A stretch of 13,364 nucleotides of DNA from CALVXC01 sp036636255 (GTDB taxonomy: Bacteria > Bacillota_I > Bacilli_A > RF39 > UBA660). The position numbers and the translations under genes are program-made. Every line of letters begins with the position of its first letter. Position 1 is the first letter of the stretch. This document shows positions 12,704 to 13,364 of this stretch, piece by piece. The notes beneath the pieces are model-generated. The model searched no databases. It worked only from the letters and a program-made list of their open reading frames with translations, and was not told where the DNA came from. The DNA lies in NCBI GenBank assembly GCA_036636255.1, contig JAVWOV010000024.1:1-13364 (forward strand). The letters run 5' to 3'.

Positions 12704-13364
12704 TCACTTTTTCTTACGACGACGAACAATTAATTTATTTGATTGTTTCTTTTTCTTACGTGTCTTATATCCAAGTGCCGGTTTACCCCAAGGAGTAACA
12801 GGTCCTTTGCGTCCAATTGGCGCGCGTCCCTCACCACCACCATGAGGATGGTCATTAGGATTCATTACTGAACCACGAACAGTTGGTCTAACACCCATAT
12901 GTCTTTTCCGACCAGCTTTACCTAAATGGATTAATTCATGATCGCCATTTCCAACTTCGCCGATTGTAGCCTTACAAGTTCCTAAAACTTTACGAACTTC
13001 ACTACTTGCTAAACGAAGTAAAACATATTTTCCTTCTGTCCCTAATATTTGAACTCTCGAACCAGCACTTCTAGCTAATTGACCACCTTTACCTGGTTTT
13101 AACTCAATATTATGAATAGTAGTTCCTTCAGGAATATTTATTAGCGATAATGTATTACCAATTTTTATATCAGCATTATCACTACTTACTATTTTTTCAG
13201 AAACTTTCAAACCTTTAGGTGCTATAATATATCTTTTTTCACCATCACTATAATTAATTAAAGCAATGTTAGCTGTTCTGTTTGGATCATACTCAATACT
13301 AGCAACAGTTCCCACAATATCTTTCTTATCCCTTTTAAAATCAATAATACGATATTTTCTTTTA
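12704..13364 (-). CDS. rplB: 50S ribosomal protein L2, 5' end cut by the window edge
   Basis: L2 is a primary 23S rRNA-binding protein needed for subunit joining and peptidyl-transferase centre assembly. The frame is open to the window edge. The visible 219 codons begin KRKYRIIDFKR, which matches roughly residue 59 onward of the ~275-residue family, so about 58 N-terminal residues lie outside. Family hallmarks are EYDPNR, GEKRYIIAPKGL, and near the C-terminus DHPHGGGEGRAPIG, the segment holding the conserved histidine (E. coli His229), then a Lys/Arg-rich tail. The GTG at 13315 is an internal Val, not a start, because L2 homology continues upstream of it. It sits 13 nt before rpsS in the S10 cluster. 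Identification is secure. Confidence 0.97.
   Translation of the reverse strand, partial: KRKYRIIDFKRDKKDIVGTVASIEYDPNRTANIALINYSDGEKRYIIAPKGLKVSEKIVSSDNADIKIGNTLSLINIPEGTTIHNIELKPGKGGQLARSAGSRVQILGTEGKYVLLRLASSEVRKVLGTCKATIGEVGNGDHELIHLGKAGRKRHMGVRPTVRGSVMNPNDHPHGGGEGRAPIGRKGPVTPWGKPALGYKTRKKKKQSNKLIVRRRKKK

Noticed and set aside
13315..13317. GTG at 13315 as the start of rplB
   Set aside because: L2-specific sequence (YRIIDFKR) continues upstream in frame to the window edge, so it is an internal Val.

Overview
The window is the ribosomal-protein core of a low-GC (by eye about one third G+C), Firmicutes-type bacterium. Every gene lies on the minus strand, so the operon reads from high to low coordinates. 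It runs rplB (cut by the window edge), rpsS, rplV, rpsC, rplP, rpmC, rpsQ, rplN, rplX, rplE, rpsN, rpsH, rplF, rplR, rpsE, rplO, secY, adk, map, infA, rpmJ, rpsM, rpsK, rpoA, rplQ. This is the joined S10-spc-alpha order of Bacilli and relatives, with adk-map-infA between secY and rpmJ. UGA is used as a stop (rpsE, rplP, secY, map and others) and Trp is TGG, so the code is the standard bacterial one, not the Mycoplasma code. rpmD (L30) is absent between rpsE and rplO, a loss also known in reduced Mollicutes-type genomes. A gut or host-associated Bacilli/Mollicutes-related lineage is likely; I cannot name it further.

Layout: 13364-1599 is one tightly packed operon. Most gaps are 0-25 nt, and there are short overlaps at rpsC/rplP, rplP/rpmC, rpsE/rplO, secY/adk and adk/map. 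Shine-Dalgarno sequences are strong. Several starts are non-ATG: rpsC GTG, rpmC GTG, rpoA GTG, secY TTG. Together the genes make the 50S and 30S proteins, the membrane exit channel (SecY), N-terminal Met removal (Map), initiation factor IF-1, adenylate balance (Adk) and the RNA polymerase alpha subunit. A hairpin plus T-run at the rplQ stop is a likely operon terminator.

The terminator is followed at once by a near-consensus sigma-A promoter for a two-gene unit: a short-chain dehydrogenase (1529-774), then, overlapping by ATGA, a free-standing left-handed beta-helix acetyltransferase (777-175). The latter corresponds to the C-terminal half of GlmU only. A second hairpin terminator follows at 159-181. 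The last ~158 bases hold no gene. They carry another near-perfect leftward promoter and a short repeated motif that resembles, weakly, an insertion-sequence end.

I found no new biological system here; most of the window is conserved housekeeping. The points most worth checking are the replaced tip of the L22 exit-tunnel hairpin, the altered P-loop and AMP-site residue of Adk, the missing rpmD, the split GlmU domain, and the promoter and repeat at the left edge.
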